Shown: positions 1 to 10,284, numbered from the stretch's first letter. The stretch is 64,000 nucleotides of DNA from CAXBPY01 sp003455275 (GCA_963977675.1 CAXBPY010000008.1:1-64000), one strand, 5' to 3'. A program made the numbers and translations. The notes: generated by a model not told the origin, from the letters alone.

Positions 1-365
1 GATTTTATTAAATCTTTCATTGAAACCTGGAGAACCACATTCATTCCACCCTGAAGATCGAGACCAAGTGATAACTGTTGTTCCTTACATTTCTGATATG
101 TGAATGAAACTAATCCAAGATTAAAAACCTTTTCGCCGCCGATACTATCTAGATAAGATTGACGGAAATATCGAACCATTGAATTTACAGAATCTCTTTT
201 ATCTGCAGGAACATCATTGATGGATTTTGCTCCAAGCACTTTTGATTCTGCATAGCTCTGAGCCCGGCTTTCAACACGGGTTGTAACAATATTGAAAGAC
301 AATTGATAGATGCAAACAAGAATCATTGCCACCGAGAAAAACTGGACTAAACCTTTTCCGCGCAT
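1..365 (-). CDS. secDF: protein translocase SecDF, N-terminal part (runs off the window)
   Basis: Inner-membrane component of Sec export, which uses the proton gradient to help pull exported proteins across the membrane. About 121 codons are present. The protein starts MRGKGLVQFFSVAM, has one membrane helix at about residues 8-26, then a periplasmic stretch, and reaches the SecD motif GLDLQGGMN close to the window edge. In Bacteroidota SecD and SecF are usually one fused polypeptide of about 1000 residues; only the SecD beginning is visible, so the fusion is inferred. The ATG at 363-365 was chosen because the helix follows directly. A TATATTTG promoter element lies about 65 nt upstream. Confidence 0.88.
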   Translation of the reverse strand, partial: MRGKGLVQFFSVAMILVCIYQLSFNIVTTRVESRAQSYAESKVLGAKSINDVPADKRDSVNSMVRYFRQSYLDSIGGEKVFNLGLVSFTYQKCKEQQLSLGLDLQGGMNVVLQVSMKDLIK

Positions 366-429
366 ATCTATTTAGTAGAATTATTTATTTATGAAAAAAA
401 ATTATTGAACCCCTGATTTTTGGGAGCGG

Positions 430-459
430 CAAATATAGAAGGATTGAACAGATTACATA
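430..459 (-). promoter_or_regulatory. Bacteroidota-type promoter of secDF
   Basis: On the minus strand TATATTTG (430-437) matches the -7 consensus TAnnTTTG. TATG lies 18 nt upstream where TTTG is expected, three of four bases matching. It sits in the gap between the HIT gene and secDF and would give a leader of about 60 nt. Confidence 0.5.
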
Positions 460-501
460 AAGCAGACTGTGACTTGAAATGCTTGGATCTGCTTATAAAA
501 A

Positions 502-897
502 CTAAGTGAAATGAATTCTGATTTTCTCAGCTATCTGACTTAATTCTTCGGAAGTTGGTTTCAGTTTTGGCCGGCTGAAATTGATATCTTCCATACTATT
601 GAGTGGAATCAGATGTATGTGAGCATGCGGAACTTCAAGTCCGATTACTGAAACTCCAATTCGTAAACAAGGAATTGATTTTTCTACTGCAGCCGCAACT
701 CTTTTTGCAAACTGAATTATACCGCTCAGTTCCTCATTGCTCAAATCGAAAATATAATCGACTTCTCTTTTTGGAATAACAAGTGTGTGGCCTATTGCCA
801 GCGGCATAATATCAAGGAAAGCAAAGTAGTCATGTGTCTCTGCAATCTTGTGACATGGAATTTCGCCAGAAATAATTTTTGAAAAAACAGTAGCCAT
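502..897 (-). CDS. HIT family nucleotide-binding protein
   Basis: Cytosolic histidine-triad protein of 131 aa, the usual length for the Hint branch of nucleotide phosphoramidate hydrolases or transferases. The catalytic triad signature HAHIHLIPL is at about residues 91-99, preceded by the family's PHAH context. The N-terminal FSKIISGEIPCHKI and the middle GHTLVIPKRE are also typical. It lies 5 bp behind greA on the same strand, so both are probably on one transcript; this pairing is common in Bacteroidota. The physiological substrate cannot be told from sequence. Confidence 0.93.
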   Translation of the reverse strand: MATVFSKIISGEIPCHKIAETHDYFAFLDIMPLAIGHTLVIPKREVDYIFDLSNEELSGIIQFAKRVAAAVEKSIPCLRIGVSVIGLEVPHAHIHLIPLNSMEDINFSRPKLKPTSEELSQIAEKIRIHFT

Positions 898-902
898 TTT
901 TT

Positions 903-1376
903 TTAGAATGAAATTGAGAGAATTTCTAATTTCATTTTTCCGTTAGGAACAGAAATTTCTACAACTTCTCCTTTGACCTTTCCAAGTAAACCCTTGCCTA
1001 TGGGAGAGGTGCTCGAAATTTTTCCTACTTTGATATCAGCTTCTTTTTCACTCACGATAGTAAATTGCTGATCTTTCATTGTGATGTAATTTTTCACCTT
1101 CACTTTCGAAAGAATCATAACACGGCTGTTATCCAGTTTATCTGTATCAATCACTTTTGAATTTGCAAGAATTGTTTCGAGCTGATTTATTTTCATCTCC
1201 AGCATTCCCTGGGCATCTTTAGCAGCGTCGTATTCTGCATTTTCTGAAAGATCGCCTTTGTCACGCGCTTCTGCTATTGCTTTGGCGGCTTCTGCACGGC
1301 CACGAACTTTAAGATCAGATAATTCCTTTTTCAGATTACTTAAGCCTTCTTCTGTGAAATAGTGAGTCTCTGCCAT
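903..1376 (-). CDS. greA: transcription elongation factor GreA
   Basis: Rescues backtracked RNA polymerase by stimulating cleavage of the nascent transcript. 157 aa, normal GreA length. The N-terminal coiled coil (about residues 8-75) carries the GDLSENAEYDAA motif whose acidic residues enter the polymerase secondary channel. The C-terminal FKBP-like domain contains TSPIGKGLLGK. It is the first gene of a two-gene unit with the HIT protein. The promoter must lie between its start and the terminator hairpin at 1405-1435; no clear TAnnTTTG was found there, so its transcription start is open. Confidence 0.97.
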   Translation of the reverse strand: MAETHYFTEEGLSNLKKELSDLKVRGRAEAAKAIAEARDKGDLSENAEYDAAKDAQGMLEMKINQLETILANSKVIDTDKLDNSRVMILSKVKVKNYITMKDQQFTIVSEKEADIKVGKISSTSPIGKGLLGKVKGEVVEISVPNGKMKLEILSISF

Positions 1377-1396
1377 TCTAAAATCAATTTTGTTTT

Positions 1397-1435
1397 AAAA
1401 AAAAGAAGAACGCTTCGGTATGCGAAGCGTTCTTC
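1397..1435 (-). terminator. rho-independent terminator of the TonB receptor/T9SS/PorV operon
   Basis: A perfect 13-bp stem, arms 1405-1417 and 1423-1435, with a 5-nt loop. On the minus strand it is followed by a run of eight T (1397-1404). It lies 27 bp beyond the stop of the PorV-like gene and separates that operon from greA. Confidence 0.9.
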
Positions 1436-1461
1436 AGTGTTAAATTTTTTCGGGGGTAAAC

Positions 1462-2538
1462 TTACATATTAAATCGAACTCCCAAAGTGTGTGTACCTCC
1501 CCACGGGTTACTTGCGCGATAAGAATAATCTAAACCAACAGTGTTTCCGGTTTTTTTACTCAATGGTAATTCAAAAGTAAATCCGCCGGCAATACCAGTA
1601 TAAACCGTAGTGCGTTCATCCGGGTTTGTAATTCCAGATTCATAGTTATATCCAACCCGAACCATAAATTCATTTTTCAATGAGTACTCAAGTCCAATTC
1701 CAATATTATCACGACTGAATGAATGAGAAGCAAAATTTCCTGCCAGTGTAATTCTGTTGGTTGTCATATTAGTTTTTCCTTCCATTTTTTTTCCAAAATG
1801 AAAATCATAGGAAGCTCCGATATTCAGCAATGATGGCAATTCAAACTCCTGCGAACGCTCAGATACAGTCATTGTGTAATTTCCATCCTGTGCATCGCCT
1901 TTATAGGTAAGAGCATCACCCTGAAATTTTAATGGAGTTCCTATGTTTCGAAGAGCAATACCGAATTTGATTCGGTCATCATATCTGCCATCGCCAGTTA
2001 CATATTGTATTCCAGCATCGAGACCAATTCCGGAAGCTTTTGCATCAGCAATACCTTCTGTTACTCCTCTTAATGTAATTCCGCCATAAATGCTTCTGGA
2101 AAATGCTTTGGAATAAGCAAGTGCAAGATTGATAAATTGAGGCTTGAAAGTACCAATTCCTCCCTCGGGCAAATTCACGGTCGTGGTCATAATATCACCA
2201 AAACTCATCGACATTACATCTACGCCAATAACTCCATCGTGACCAATGTTTTGGCTGAAACCGAAACTATTGATATTTATTCCGGTTCCCTGAAGATAGT
2301 TACAGTGCGAAAAAACGACTTCAGTTTTTCCGGTGAATGCAAGTCCACCAACATTCAGATTGAGTGCTTCAATACCATGAACACATGCAGTATTTATTCC
2401 ATGCCATCCGCTGCTGCGCGCCCATGGATTAATGAGTAATTCATATGCCCCGGCTTGTCCGGCGCGATCTTTATTTCCAGCAGTGGCCGCATTCAATCCT
2501 GTGATTAAAATGAGCGTTACGATTAATATTTTATTCAT
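1462..2538 (-). CDS. PorV/PorQ family outer-membrane beta-barrel protein
   Basis: A 358-aa outer-membrane protein of the PorV/PorQ (UPF0164) type, related to the T9SS component PorV that receives cargo at the secretion pore. A signal peptide (about residues 1-20, ending NAATAG) is followed by the characteristic start: AGAYELLINPWARSSGWHG, then ALNLNVGGLAF. The rest is alternating barrel strands and it ends HTLGVRFNM. It is the last gene of a leftward operon behind the TonB receptor and the T9SS cargo, 38 bp after the cargo stop. That context suggests a specialised partner for this cargo rather than the general shuttle, but this is inference. Confidence 0.82.
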   Translation of the reverse strand: MNKILIVTLILITGLNAATAGNKDRAGQAGAYELLINPWARSSGWHGINTACVHGIEALNLNVGGLAFTGKTEVVFSHCNYLQGTGININSFGFSQNIGHDGVIGVDVMSMSFGDIMTTTVNLPEGGIGTFKPQFINLALAYSKAFSRSIYGGITLRGVTEGIADAKASGIGLDAGIQYVTGDGRYDDRIKFGIALRNIGTPLKFQGDALTYKGDAQDGNYTMTVSERSQEFELPSLLNIGASYDFHFGKKMEGKTNMTTNRITLAGNFASHSFSRDNIGIGLEYSLKNEFMVRVGYNYESGITNPDERTTVYTGIAGGFTFELPLSKKTGNTVGLDYSYRASNPWGGTHTLGVRFNM

Positions 2539-2576
2539 GAATCTGTTTTATTTTCTTGAGAGTGATTGAAGTTTTT

Positions 2577-5500
2577 TTAGAAGCTATTCAAATCAGTAGG
2601 TCGCATGATTCCGAAAAACTTTAAGGTCTTTTCTCCAATTCCTGGAGCGCTGATGTGAATAAGATAAACACCACTTGAAACTGGAACTCCTGCTGAGTTT
2701 TTCAGATCCCAATCCAAGGAAGTGATGGTTTCATCATCGCGTTCGAAACGGCGAATTAAAACTCCGTCGACTGAGAAAATTGAAATTGTGCATTTCACAG
2801 GAAGGTTCGTAATCTTCACCCGGTTGTCAAGTTGTGAAGATTCATAAGAGCTATAAGCAAAATATGGATTAGGAACAATGTTGATTGTATCCATCGCATT
2901 TTCAGCTGTAAGCGCATCGCCTTTAACAGCAGCCATTTCTTTGGTGCTGAAAGTGTATCTTGGATAACCATTGTTGGTTTCAGGATTTCCGGTGTGATAC
3001 ATCTGGTATGGTTTTGCAACTTTGATATAAATTGTAGTTTCAGTAGGAATCAAACCATCACTAACAGGAAGGAACTGATATCCCTGATTGATTAGCGGCA
3101 TACTAACCCACGCAATTTTCTTATAAACATTGGCAGCAATTACGGGATTAAGTTCACCAGTTCCAGTGAGTGGAGTTAGGTTTTGACGGATGTAATTACA
3201 TTCATCATACCTTGTTCTGGAAACATATATATAATGACGGCCTCCCAGTAATACTTCACCTGTGCTTGAAAAATATTTTGAAGTTGGATTCCAGATCATA
3301 TCCGAACCATTTTCAGTCACATCGCGCGAATCTTCTCCAAACATTATATTTAATCTTTCCCCGTTTTCAAGATTAACTGCATAACCTGGGAACCATGAGT
3401 AACCGGTAGTCATTGGATCATTTGTATCGATGGTCATGTATGTTCCATCTTTATTCATTGATGCATGTTTGCGAATTGACATCTTCGGAGCATTTCCTTC
3501 AGATAAAGTTTTTTCAGGGCAGGTTTCAATAACAAGACAATGTGACCATAAACTTTGATCGGGAGTAAATACAATTTTTACACTGATCAAACTATCAAGT
3601 TTGTTTTGAATCAGAGTAGAATTATTTGCCCACACGGGTCCCCAATCAGGGTCAGTTGAACAAAGACGATATGGAGCCCATGTTTTATCAAGAATATTTT
3701 CAAAGTCCTGGTTATCATCGACACCAACATAATCCGGGTGCTGAGAGTTGGTTGGATTAAATGTTCCGGCACGAATCCAGTTCAAATCAGATTCACCTTC
3801 ATCATCCTGAATTCCGCTCAGCCATGCTTTTGATGGCTCCTTGTAGGTGATGGATGATTCAATAAAACCATTGTTGTCAGAAGCATCATTGCTTCCCGGA
3901 TTTCGAACCTGCTTAACAAAAACTGAAAGTCCCCATTTCTCCAGAATCTTTTCATTCGGGAATGAGATAACATCATCGCTGTATTCAGATTCGCCTGATG
4001 TCAGGTCAGTTAATTTCCAGTATGTTTTATTAGCATTCATTACAACACCTGGTGTTGAAGAGCTGTCAACCATGGTTAATTCAAAATCATCTGCAGGTAC
4101 ATTTTTAGGATCAATTACTTTAACCATTACTGGGCCTGAACCACCTTTATATTCAGTTTGCGGCATATAGGTGTTTTGAATAATTTGAGTGATTGCGTTA
4201 TCTGTCAAATCGAGACTAAGAGCTCCGTTGCCCTTTCCTTCTTCGCGATAAATGATAGGTCCATCTCCATAATCAGAATTAAGTTGTAAACCATATGATT
4301 CGGGGGCCGGGATATGAGGAATACATGTATATACTTTGGTATTTTTTCTTCCCTGAAGATACTTGGTCTTTTGCTGATCAGAACCATTGTATGCGTAGGC
4401 AACCACCATATAGAAATATTTTTTGTGATTGATTAAGCGTTTGTCACCAGATGCGAATGCATCATTTTCAAAAACAAATGAGTGTTGTATTCCTGCATTC
4501 ACACCATCAACTTTCAATGTAGGAACATCAGCTTCGAGAGTTGGATCATAAATGAAATTTACAATCTTGCCGATTGAATCGCGCACATCACATTGAGCCA
4601 CCAATCTAGCTTTAGCCGGATCGCCTAACTCCTGAGCACTAACTTTTGTATCTACTAATTGGAAGATCTGATATCCTTGAAAATGATAGAGAGGATCAGG
4701 ATCGCCAAGTGCCGCAAGAATCGGATCAGAGTCTACATACAGTTCCGTTTCAGGTGTGTAAGTATTCAATAGACTGAATGCAAGTTTTTTGTCAAGCTCA
4801 ACAATTTTCAGATCAGGAGCCTTTGGTCCGTCAAGAATTTTAAAGTTAGAATCAAATAGAGCTTGTGCTTTATCATCAGCTTTTTGTAAAAGAGAAAAAC
4901 TTGGACAAGGATAACTTCCTACCGGAGGGCGAACCCACACCACACCCACAATAATTTCATTGCTGGCGCCAGGCAATAATTTGAAAGGACCTGTAGATTC
5001 AATAAACCGGCGATCGGCCGGGGTATTATTTTCAGAACATTCGCTCCACTGACTTGGAATATTAGGAACGCCCGGAAAAACAAAATGTGTAGGAACAGAA
5101 CCGCCGTATGCATTTCCTCCTTCAGTGAATGGGGTTCCATCTTTCCAAGATCCGGACAAATAACCATAATAGTGTGAAGCATTTTCAGGGTTACCGGTTA
5201 CCGTAAAATCATTATTGTAGTAGAGAAAATTTGTCATCCCTAACTCCACGCTATCTTCATTTATTGGGCCTTTGAAATAATCCACTCCAAGTAAAGGGGG
5301 CTGATTGCCATAGCCAACAGGACAAGGCTGATCATCTCCATCAGCATTATAAATAATGCCAAGTCCTCTGGTAGTATCGCATCCGATATAATCGTCAAGA
5401 TAGCAACCAAGATCGGGATCCACCCACTGGCCCATAAATACTGAATCAAGTGTTGTTGTAGCTCTATTCAATAATTCATATTTATAAAAAGTCATATTGT

Positions 5501-6308
5501 CAATCTCATCAGTCGTTTTAAATGCAAACGCAAGTGCATTCACCTGCATTCCAATTGCAAGTCCTCCGGTTTCAGTATGAATATTTCCTTTGTCATTATA
5601 AGTCCACCATATCATTTGATCAGCATAATTTGTGTAAGCAGAATTAATCACCGGAAAATCACCTTGTGTAGGATCATAGGTGTCAGGATCAGCATCTACA
5701 TTATAGAACGGTGCAAGATCACGATCGCCAACAGGAACTTCTGCATAGGGATTATTTTTTGCAGGCCATTTCAAAATGTTTGATGGAACCTGGCTTGCAT
5801 CAATTTGAGTTGTAGATGAAGAGAAAAGTCCTCTGAAGGCATCGATCTCATCTCCATAAACCTGAAACTGATGATCCCAGTCTGTACATGTTTGAGCATC
5901 AATTTCACCATTTGCGTCAAGAGGTCCCGGAAAAAAATCATTTCCATTCTGACGATAGGTTCCGGCAGCAACTTTAAGTTGTCCTCCCTGATCAATTCCG
6001 CCAATCCAGATTGAACCGGCAAAAAGAGAACTTACCCTTGGTTCTGTACTTTCAATAGGAATCTTTGGCACCTCATATTTTGCGGCATCATTAAGATCCC
6101 ACCACATGTCGCCACCATTCATTAATCGAGCCCGAACATTATTAATGTTTAGATCAATCTGAGAAGTTGCAGGAGTGCAATCTCCTGCTTCGATCTTGTG
6201 ACCTGATTCGATCTTGTGTGGCATGCCTATGTTCTCATAAGCAAGCGAACGCATAGCTGGAAAAGCCAGCATAGCTGCAAGAGCGAAAGATGAGGTGAGC
6301 TTTTTCAT
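2577..6308 (-). CDS. large secreted protein with C-terminal type IX sorting domain
   Basis: 1243 aa with an N-terminal signal peptide (MKKLTSSFALAAMLAFPAM, cleavage near residue 23). The last about 90 residues form a Por-type sorting domain: IVPNPYFAYSSY, a central SIFSVDGVLIRRFE, then SGVYLIHISAPG before a basic end. Such proteins are exported by Sec, cross the outer membrane by T9SS and are held at the surface or released. The central 1100 residues are rich in Asp, Gly and aromatics and were not assigned to an enzyme family. It lies 27 bp behind the TonB receptor and 38 bp before a PorV-like barrel, so the three probably act together at the outer membrane. Confidence 0.8.
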   Translation of the reverse strand: MKKLTSSFALAAMLAFPAMRSLAYENIGMPHKIESGHKIEAGDCTPATSQIDLNINNVRARLMNGGDMWWDLNDAAKYEVPKIPIESTEPRVSSLFAGSIWIGGIDQGGQLKVAAGTYRQNGNDFFPGPLDANGEIDAQTCTDWDHQFQVYGDEIDAFRGLFSSSTTQIDASQVPSNILKWPAKNNPYAEVPVGDRDLAPFYNVDADPDTYDPTQGDFPVINSAYTNYADQMIWWTYNDKGNIHTETGGLAIGMQVNALAFAFKTTDEIDNMTFYKYELLNRATTTLDSVFMGQWVDPDLGCYLDDYIGCDTTRGLGIIYNADGDDQPCPVGYGNQPPLLGVDYFKGPINEDSVELGMTNFLYYNNDFTVTGNPENASHYYGYLSGSWKDGTPFTEGGNAYGGSVPTHFVFPGVPNIPSQWSECSENNTPADRRFIESTGPFKLLPGASNEIIVGVVWVRPPVGSYPCPSFSLLQKADDKAQALFDSNFKILDGPKAPDLKIVELDKKLAFSLLNTYTPETELYVDSDPILAALGDPDPLYHFQGYQIFQLVDTKVSAQELGDPAKARLVAQCDVRDSIGKIVNFIYDPTLEADVPTLKVDGVNAGIQHSFVFENDAFASGDKRLINHKKYFYMVVAYAYNGSDQQKTKYLQGRKNTKVYTCIPHIPAPESYGLQLNSDYGDGPIIYREEGKGNGALSLDLTDNAITQIIQNTYMPQTEYKGGSGPVMVKVIDPKNVPADDFELTMVDSSSTPGVVMNANKTYWKLTDLTSGESEYSDDVISFPNEKILEKWGLSVFVKQVRNPGSNDASDNNGFIESSITYKEPSKAWLSGIQDDEGESDLNWIRAGTFNPTNSQHPDYVGVDDNQDFENILDKTWAPYRLCSTDPDWGPVWANNSTLIQNKLDSLISVKIVFTPDQSLWSHCLVIETCPEKTLSEGNAPKMSIRKHASMNKDGTYMTIDTNDPMTTGYSWFPGYAVNLENGERLNIMFGEDSRDVTENGSDMIWNPTSKYFSSTGEVLLGGRHYIYVSRTRYDECNYIRQNLTPLTGTGELNPVIAANVYKKIAWVSMPLINQGYQFLPVSDGLIPTETTIYIKVAKPYQMYHTGNPETNNGYPRYTFSTKEMAAVKGDALTAENAMDTINIVPNPYFAYSSYESSQLDNRVKITNLPVKCTISIFSVDGVLIRRFERDDETITSLDWDLKNSAGVPVSSGVYLIHISAPGIGEKTLKFFGIMRPTDLNSF

Positions 6309-6335
6309 ATTATTTGAATTAATTTTTTTCAGAGT

Positions 6336-9300
6336 TTAAAAGGAGAATGACAAACCACAGCGGATGGTGCGTGGGTTAGTGTAGTTACCAGGTGAATTTA
6401 TTTTAATCGCGTATTGATCAATAAATGCCTGGCGGTCTAATTGTGTTTCAAGTGACTGTTGTCCTACAGCAGATGACAAATAACCATCATCATCAGGATT
6501 GCCGGTGTATGGATAAACACCCAAAACATTGAGCGTATTAAGCGCATTCTGAACAAGAATATATCCGTTCACATAAAATGGTTCTCTTCCGGGAGTTGTA
6601 GCTGTTTGAGGAATGCCTTTGCGAACAATAAAATCTTTATCCAGTTTTAAATCAATTCTAAAAGTCCATGGTAATCTGGCGCCATTCAGTGTTCCTTGCA
6701 AACTTGATTGAGTAGCTACACCGCTGAGGCCGGCAGGAGTTGGGTTGCTTTGACGAGTATATGGAGTTCCGGAACCTGCTGTAAATATTACATCCAACCC
6801 GGTGTTCTGAAGAATTGGTTTATCTTTTTTGCCAACCAGTGGACCGTCATATTTTTTCCCTTCACCATAACGATAATCGAAGGTCGCACTGAATGTATGA
6901 CGCTGATCGTAATAAAAAGGAATGATAGTTTTCAGATTCGGTGTTACTTCACTGATAAAACCTAGTGATGAAGTTTGATCAGAACCGGTACCATCAGCAA
7001 ATTGAAGCGTGTAATTAATATCCATGCGGATATTATTGGTGCGCTGCATTTCATAGGCGAGTTGCAAAGATTTCACTGTTCCGAAATCTTCATTTCCGTA
7101 TGTAGTGTAATTTGTAGGATAAGCGTAAAAATATTTTTTAGCCTGAACCTGATTTTTTAATTCACGGTAAATTCCTGAAATGGTTAAAGCTGATTTCTTA
7201 GAAAGAGCTTGCTTGAATCCAACCTGATAGTCAATAGTTTTTTCAGGACGAAGATTTGGATTCTGCAGAACTGCGTTCACTGCAATTGAATTGAGGAAAT
7301 AGTAATTGAAAGGATTGCCACGATTGGCTGTGGGACGCTGAGACAATACATCATAGTGAGCAAAGAACAACGCGTCTTCATTCAGGCGGAATGAAAAAGC
7401 TATACGAGGCATTAATGTGTATTGCGGATCATAATCTTTGAAAGCATCCGGTGTCACCTGTAAACTATCAGTACTTGAACTTTCAAGGTATGGAGAAATT
7501 TTTCCGGTAGATGAAAGTAATGCAAGTGTGCTTGCGCTTGAAATTTCTGTACCATCAGCGTCATACCATGTATCTCCATGTCTGTAACCAACAATCTGAT
7601 GAGGATCTGTTGGATTGTCAACATATACAACATAATCAGGCCCCATGTTAGCAGGATGATTTGGATCTTGTCCGTCAATTGTAGTTACTTCTTCAACAGT
7701 TTTTGCCGGATAAAGCAAGTAAGGATCTTTCAAAACTTTTTGGTTGGCATCATAGTAATCTACGCGAAGTCCTATGTCAAAAAATAAATCATTAAAATGG
7801 AAATTATCCTGAATATAACCTGCAACATAAGTGGGACGATAGGCTGCATTATTTCTTACATAGTTTCCGTTATCATCCTTCTTGGTAAAAAAGTCATCAA
7901 AAGAAGGCTGGCGTTTTAATACATTTCCAAGATAATCGTAACCATAATAGCTTACATAAGCACTTCCGTTATTGAATAATTCATCGGGACTAAACATATC
8001 CAGGCTAAGGTTGGATGGATCTACTGCGTCGAAATCAATATAGTCAAGACCATGTGGATCTAAACCAAGTTTGTTTCTCAAGTTGAGATCGAAATAGGTT
8101 TGATCATTTCCGAGACGGCGGTTGTAGTTAATGGTATCCTGAAACACTCCGAATTCATCATAAACCAAAATCGGGTTCTCGGTATCGAAATCAAGAATAT
8201 GAGAATTGGTTAATTGTCTGGCTAAACCCCATAAGCCGATTGGAGCAACTGTGTATGCACGGTCAACTCGTTGTTCATACTCAACTCCAAATTCTATCGC
8301 ATGCCTGTTCTTTTCAGCCTTATCTTTTGATGAACCTTTTACAATATCAACTGAACTAAAAAATGACAGACGATACTGATCATTATTTTGATAGCCGAAA
8401 CTTCCTACCTGAGCACCTGTACCGCTCCACATTGAATAAATAGTAGGGGCGCCATCGCCATTCAACAAGCCGCCGCCAATAAACAGATCAGTTAGCGATG
8501 AGTAATATAAATTTTGATTGTCCTGACTTGCATCTACCAAACCGTAAACTCCATCAACGGGAGTGCTTCCGGCCAATGTGTAATACTGTGCAGTATAATC
8601 AGCAAGAAGAGGATTTTCAGTTCCGGGTTCAAAGGTTACAAGTGTATCACGGTAACCAACCAAAACCATTCCTTCATAAACATGACCATCAGAAGGAAGC
8701 GTATCCTTGCTGAAAAAATAAACCGGTTCTTTATATGTGGTGTACTTTCCAAGATAACCGTATTTGAATGCATCAAATCCCTTCTCTTTATCTTCAAAGC
8801 GACGACGGAATTTTGAATAGTCAACCTGAATTGAATAATATGCATTTTGGAAAACAGAAGAACTCAACTGTTCGGCAGTTTTATTTGAACCAAAGCGCTG
8901 AGTGAATCTTGCAAAACCACGATAAGTAAGGTCTTGATAATACTGCGCTGTTGTGGGAGTGAACATTTGATTTGTAAATCCATTTGACCAGAATTGAGAG
9001 TAGTTTGCATTTCCTCCGGCTGTAAGAGTTACATACTTATTTAATCTGTAATCAACTTTGAGCGAGCCTCGGAAATTGTTATCATTTCCATGAATGATAG
9101 CGTTATGATGATAAAGCGAATCCTTTGTAACATATGAAGCTGAAGTTACAAATCCGGTTCCGATAGTTGATGGGCGAAGAGGATTAGTTTGCAGGTCATT
9201 TAAAATACTATCCTTCACAGTCCAATAACCAACAGCGGAAGGATCCGGATCAATGTTGCCTTCATATTCAAGTGAAAGAAAGAAACCCATTTTAGCTTCT

Positions 9301-10115
9301 GAAGAATCTTTGGAAGTACCCATCGAAGATTTATACTTGGTATAGAGAGGTCCGCTGAAATTCAGACTCACCAGTTTGTATCCGTACGGATCCAGGAAGT
9401 ATGAATTGCCAAGTTCTAATCCGCCGCTATAAAATTTAGAAGGGCCGCGAGTGGTAATATTAATTACACCACCTGTTGCATCACCATACTTAGCGGGTAA
9501 TCCACCGGTGATTACTGAAAGTTGTTCGATTGCTGATGATGGTAGAGAAATACTTCCGCGCATTGGGATTCCATCAACATAATATTTCTGAGAATATGAC
9601 CGGGCTCCATTTATATATAAAGCACCGCCATTATCTGCCTGAAATACTCCGGCAGATTTTGCAGCGATGTTATTTGGATTGCTACGAACAATAGCTGATT
9701 CCTGAATTTTCTTTTTGTCCATGGTGTGTGTTTGTGATACATCACCCGGGTTAATAAGCGGATCGGCTACAATAATTACATCTTTCAAAATCTTGGAACC
9801 AACAGTTAATGTTCCATCATAGGTGGAGGTAACATCAGATTTAATAACAATTCCGCTTGCTCTAAGCGTGTCATAACCGGTTGCAGTTATCAATAAGTCG
9901 TAAGTTCCGGGCGTGATTGGCTTTATAATATAGTTACCGTCAAAATCTCCGACATTCCCTGTTATAAGATTACCTGTTTGAAAAAGCCGCACAGTCGGGG
10001 CAATGATGCCCTCACCTTTTGAGTCAAGAATTCGTCCTTGTAAAACTCCGGATTGTGCAAAAGCCGATGCAGAAAACAGGATCATCAGCGATAGAAGGGA
10101 GTAAATTTTTCTCAT
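6336..10115 (-). CDS. TonB-dependent receptor with carboxypeptidase-regulatory-like N-terminal domain
   Basis: Outer-membrane active transporter or receptor of 1259 aa. A signal peptide ends SASAFAQS (about residue 21). A CarboxypepD_reg-like domain follows at about 24-110 (GRILDSKGEGIIAP, later GTYDLLITATGYD). The plug is at about 130-240 (LYINGARSYSQ, KYYVDGIPMRG, GDATGGVINITT). A long barrel ends in the required terminal aromatic, GLSFSF. No SusD partner is adjacent; the neighbours are a T9SS cargo and a PorV-like barrel, so this is not a standard SusCD pair. The ligand is unknown. It is first in its operon, with a candidate promoter about 54 nt upstream. Confidence 0.92.
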   Translation of the reverse strand: MRKIYSLLSLMILFSASAFAQSGVLQGRILDSKGEGIIAPTVRLFQTGNLITGNVGDFDGNYIIKPITPGTYDLLITATGYDTLRASGIVIKSDVTSTYDGTLTVGSKILKDVIIVADPLINPGDVSQTHTMDKKKIQESAIVRSNPNNIAAKSAGVFQADNGGALYINGARSYSQKYYVDGIPMRGSISLPSSAIEQLSVITGGLPAKYGDATGGVINITTRGPSKFYSGGLELGNSYFLDPYGYKLVSLNFSGPLYTKYKSSMGTSKDSSEAKMGFFLSLEYEGNIDPDPSAVGYWTVKDSILNDLQTNPLRPSTIGTGFVTSASYVTKDSLYHHNAIIHGNDNNFRGSLKVDYRLNKYVTLTAGGNANYSQFWSNGFTNQMFTPTTAQYYQDLTYRGFARFTQRFGSNKTAEQLSSSVFQNAYYSIQVDYSKFRRRFEDKEKGFDAFKYGYLGKYTTYKEPVYFFSKDTLPSDGHVYEGMVLVGYRDTLVTFEPGTENPLLADYTAQYYTLAGSTPVDGVYGLVDASQDNQNLYYSSLTDLFIGGGLLNGDGAPTIYSMWSGTGAQVGSFGYQNNDQYRLSFFSSVDIVKGSSKDKAEKNRHAIEFGVEYEQRVDRAYTVAPIGLWGLARQLTNSHILDFDTENPILVYDEFGVFQDTINYNRRLGNDQTYFDLNLRNKLGLDPHGLDYIDFDAVDPSNLSLDMFSPDELFNNGSAYVSYYGYDYLGNVLKRQPSFDDFFTKKDDNGNYVRNNAAYRPTYVAGYIQDNFHFNDLFFDIGLRVDYYDANQKVLKDPYLLYPAKTVEEVTTIDGQDPNHPANMGPDYVVYVDNPTDPHQIVGYRHGDTWYDADGTEISSASTLALLSSTGKISPYLESSSTDSLQVTPDAFKDYDPQYTLMPRIAFSFRLNEDALFFAHYDVLSQRPTANRGNPFNYYFLNSIAVNAVLQNPNLRPEKTIDYQVGFKQALSKKSALTISGIYRELKNQVQAKKYFYAYPTNYTTYGNEDFGTVKSLQLAYEMQRTNNIRMDINYTLQFADGTGSDQTSSLGFISEVTPNLKTIIPFYYDQRHTFSATFDYRYGEGKKYDGPLVGKKDKPILQNTGLDVIFTAGSGTPYTRQSNPTPAGLSGVATQSSLQGTLNGARLPWTFRIDLKLDKDFIVRKGIPQTATTPGREPFYVNGYILVQNALNTLNVLGVYPYTGNPDDDGYLSSAVGQQSLETQLDRQAFIDQYAIKINSPGNYTNPRTIRCGLSFSF

Positions 10116-10168
10116 GCCCGTAGGTTTTGTTTTGGTTAAAGTTGTTTTAGTTTTTTTCGAGAGGCGGA

Positions 10169-10176
10169 CAAATTTA
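10169..10176 (-). promoter_or_regulatory. -7 element for the TonB receptor operon
   Basis: TAAATTTG on the minus strand fits TAnnTTTG and lies 53 nt before the receptor's ATG. No clear TTTG was found at the expected upstream distance, so only the -7 part is supported. Confidence 0.4.
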
Positions 10177-10284
10177 ATTGTGCATTTGAATTATGGAATA
10201 AATGTAAAATGATGAAGAATGCTTATGCAAGTGCGCCTTTTGATTATGACAATTCTTTTACAATCGATTGCTTGTTTCATGATG

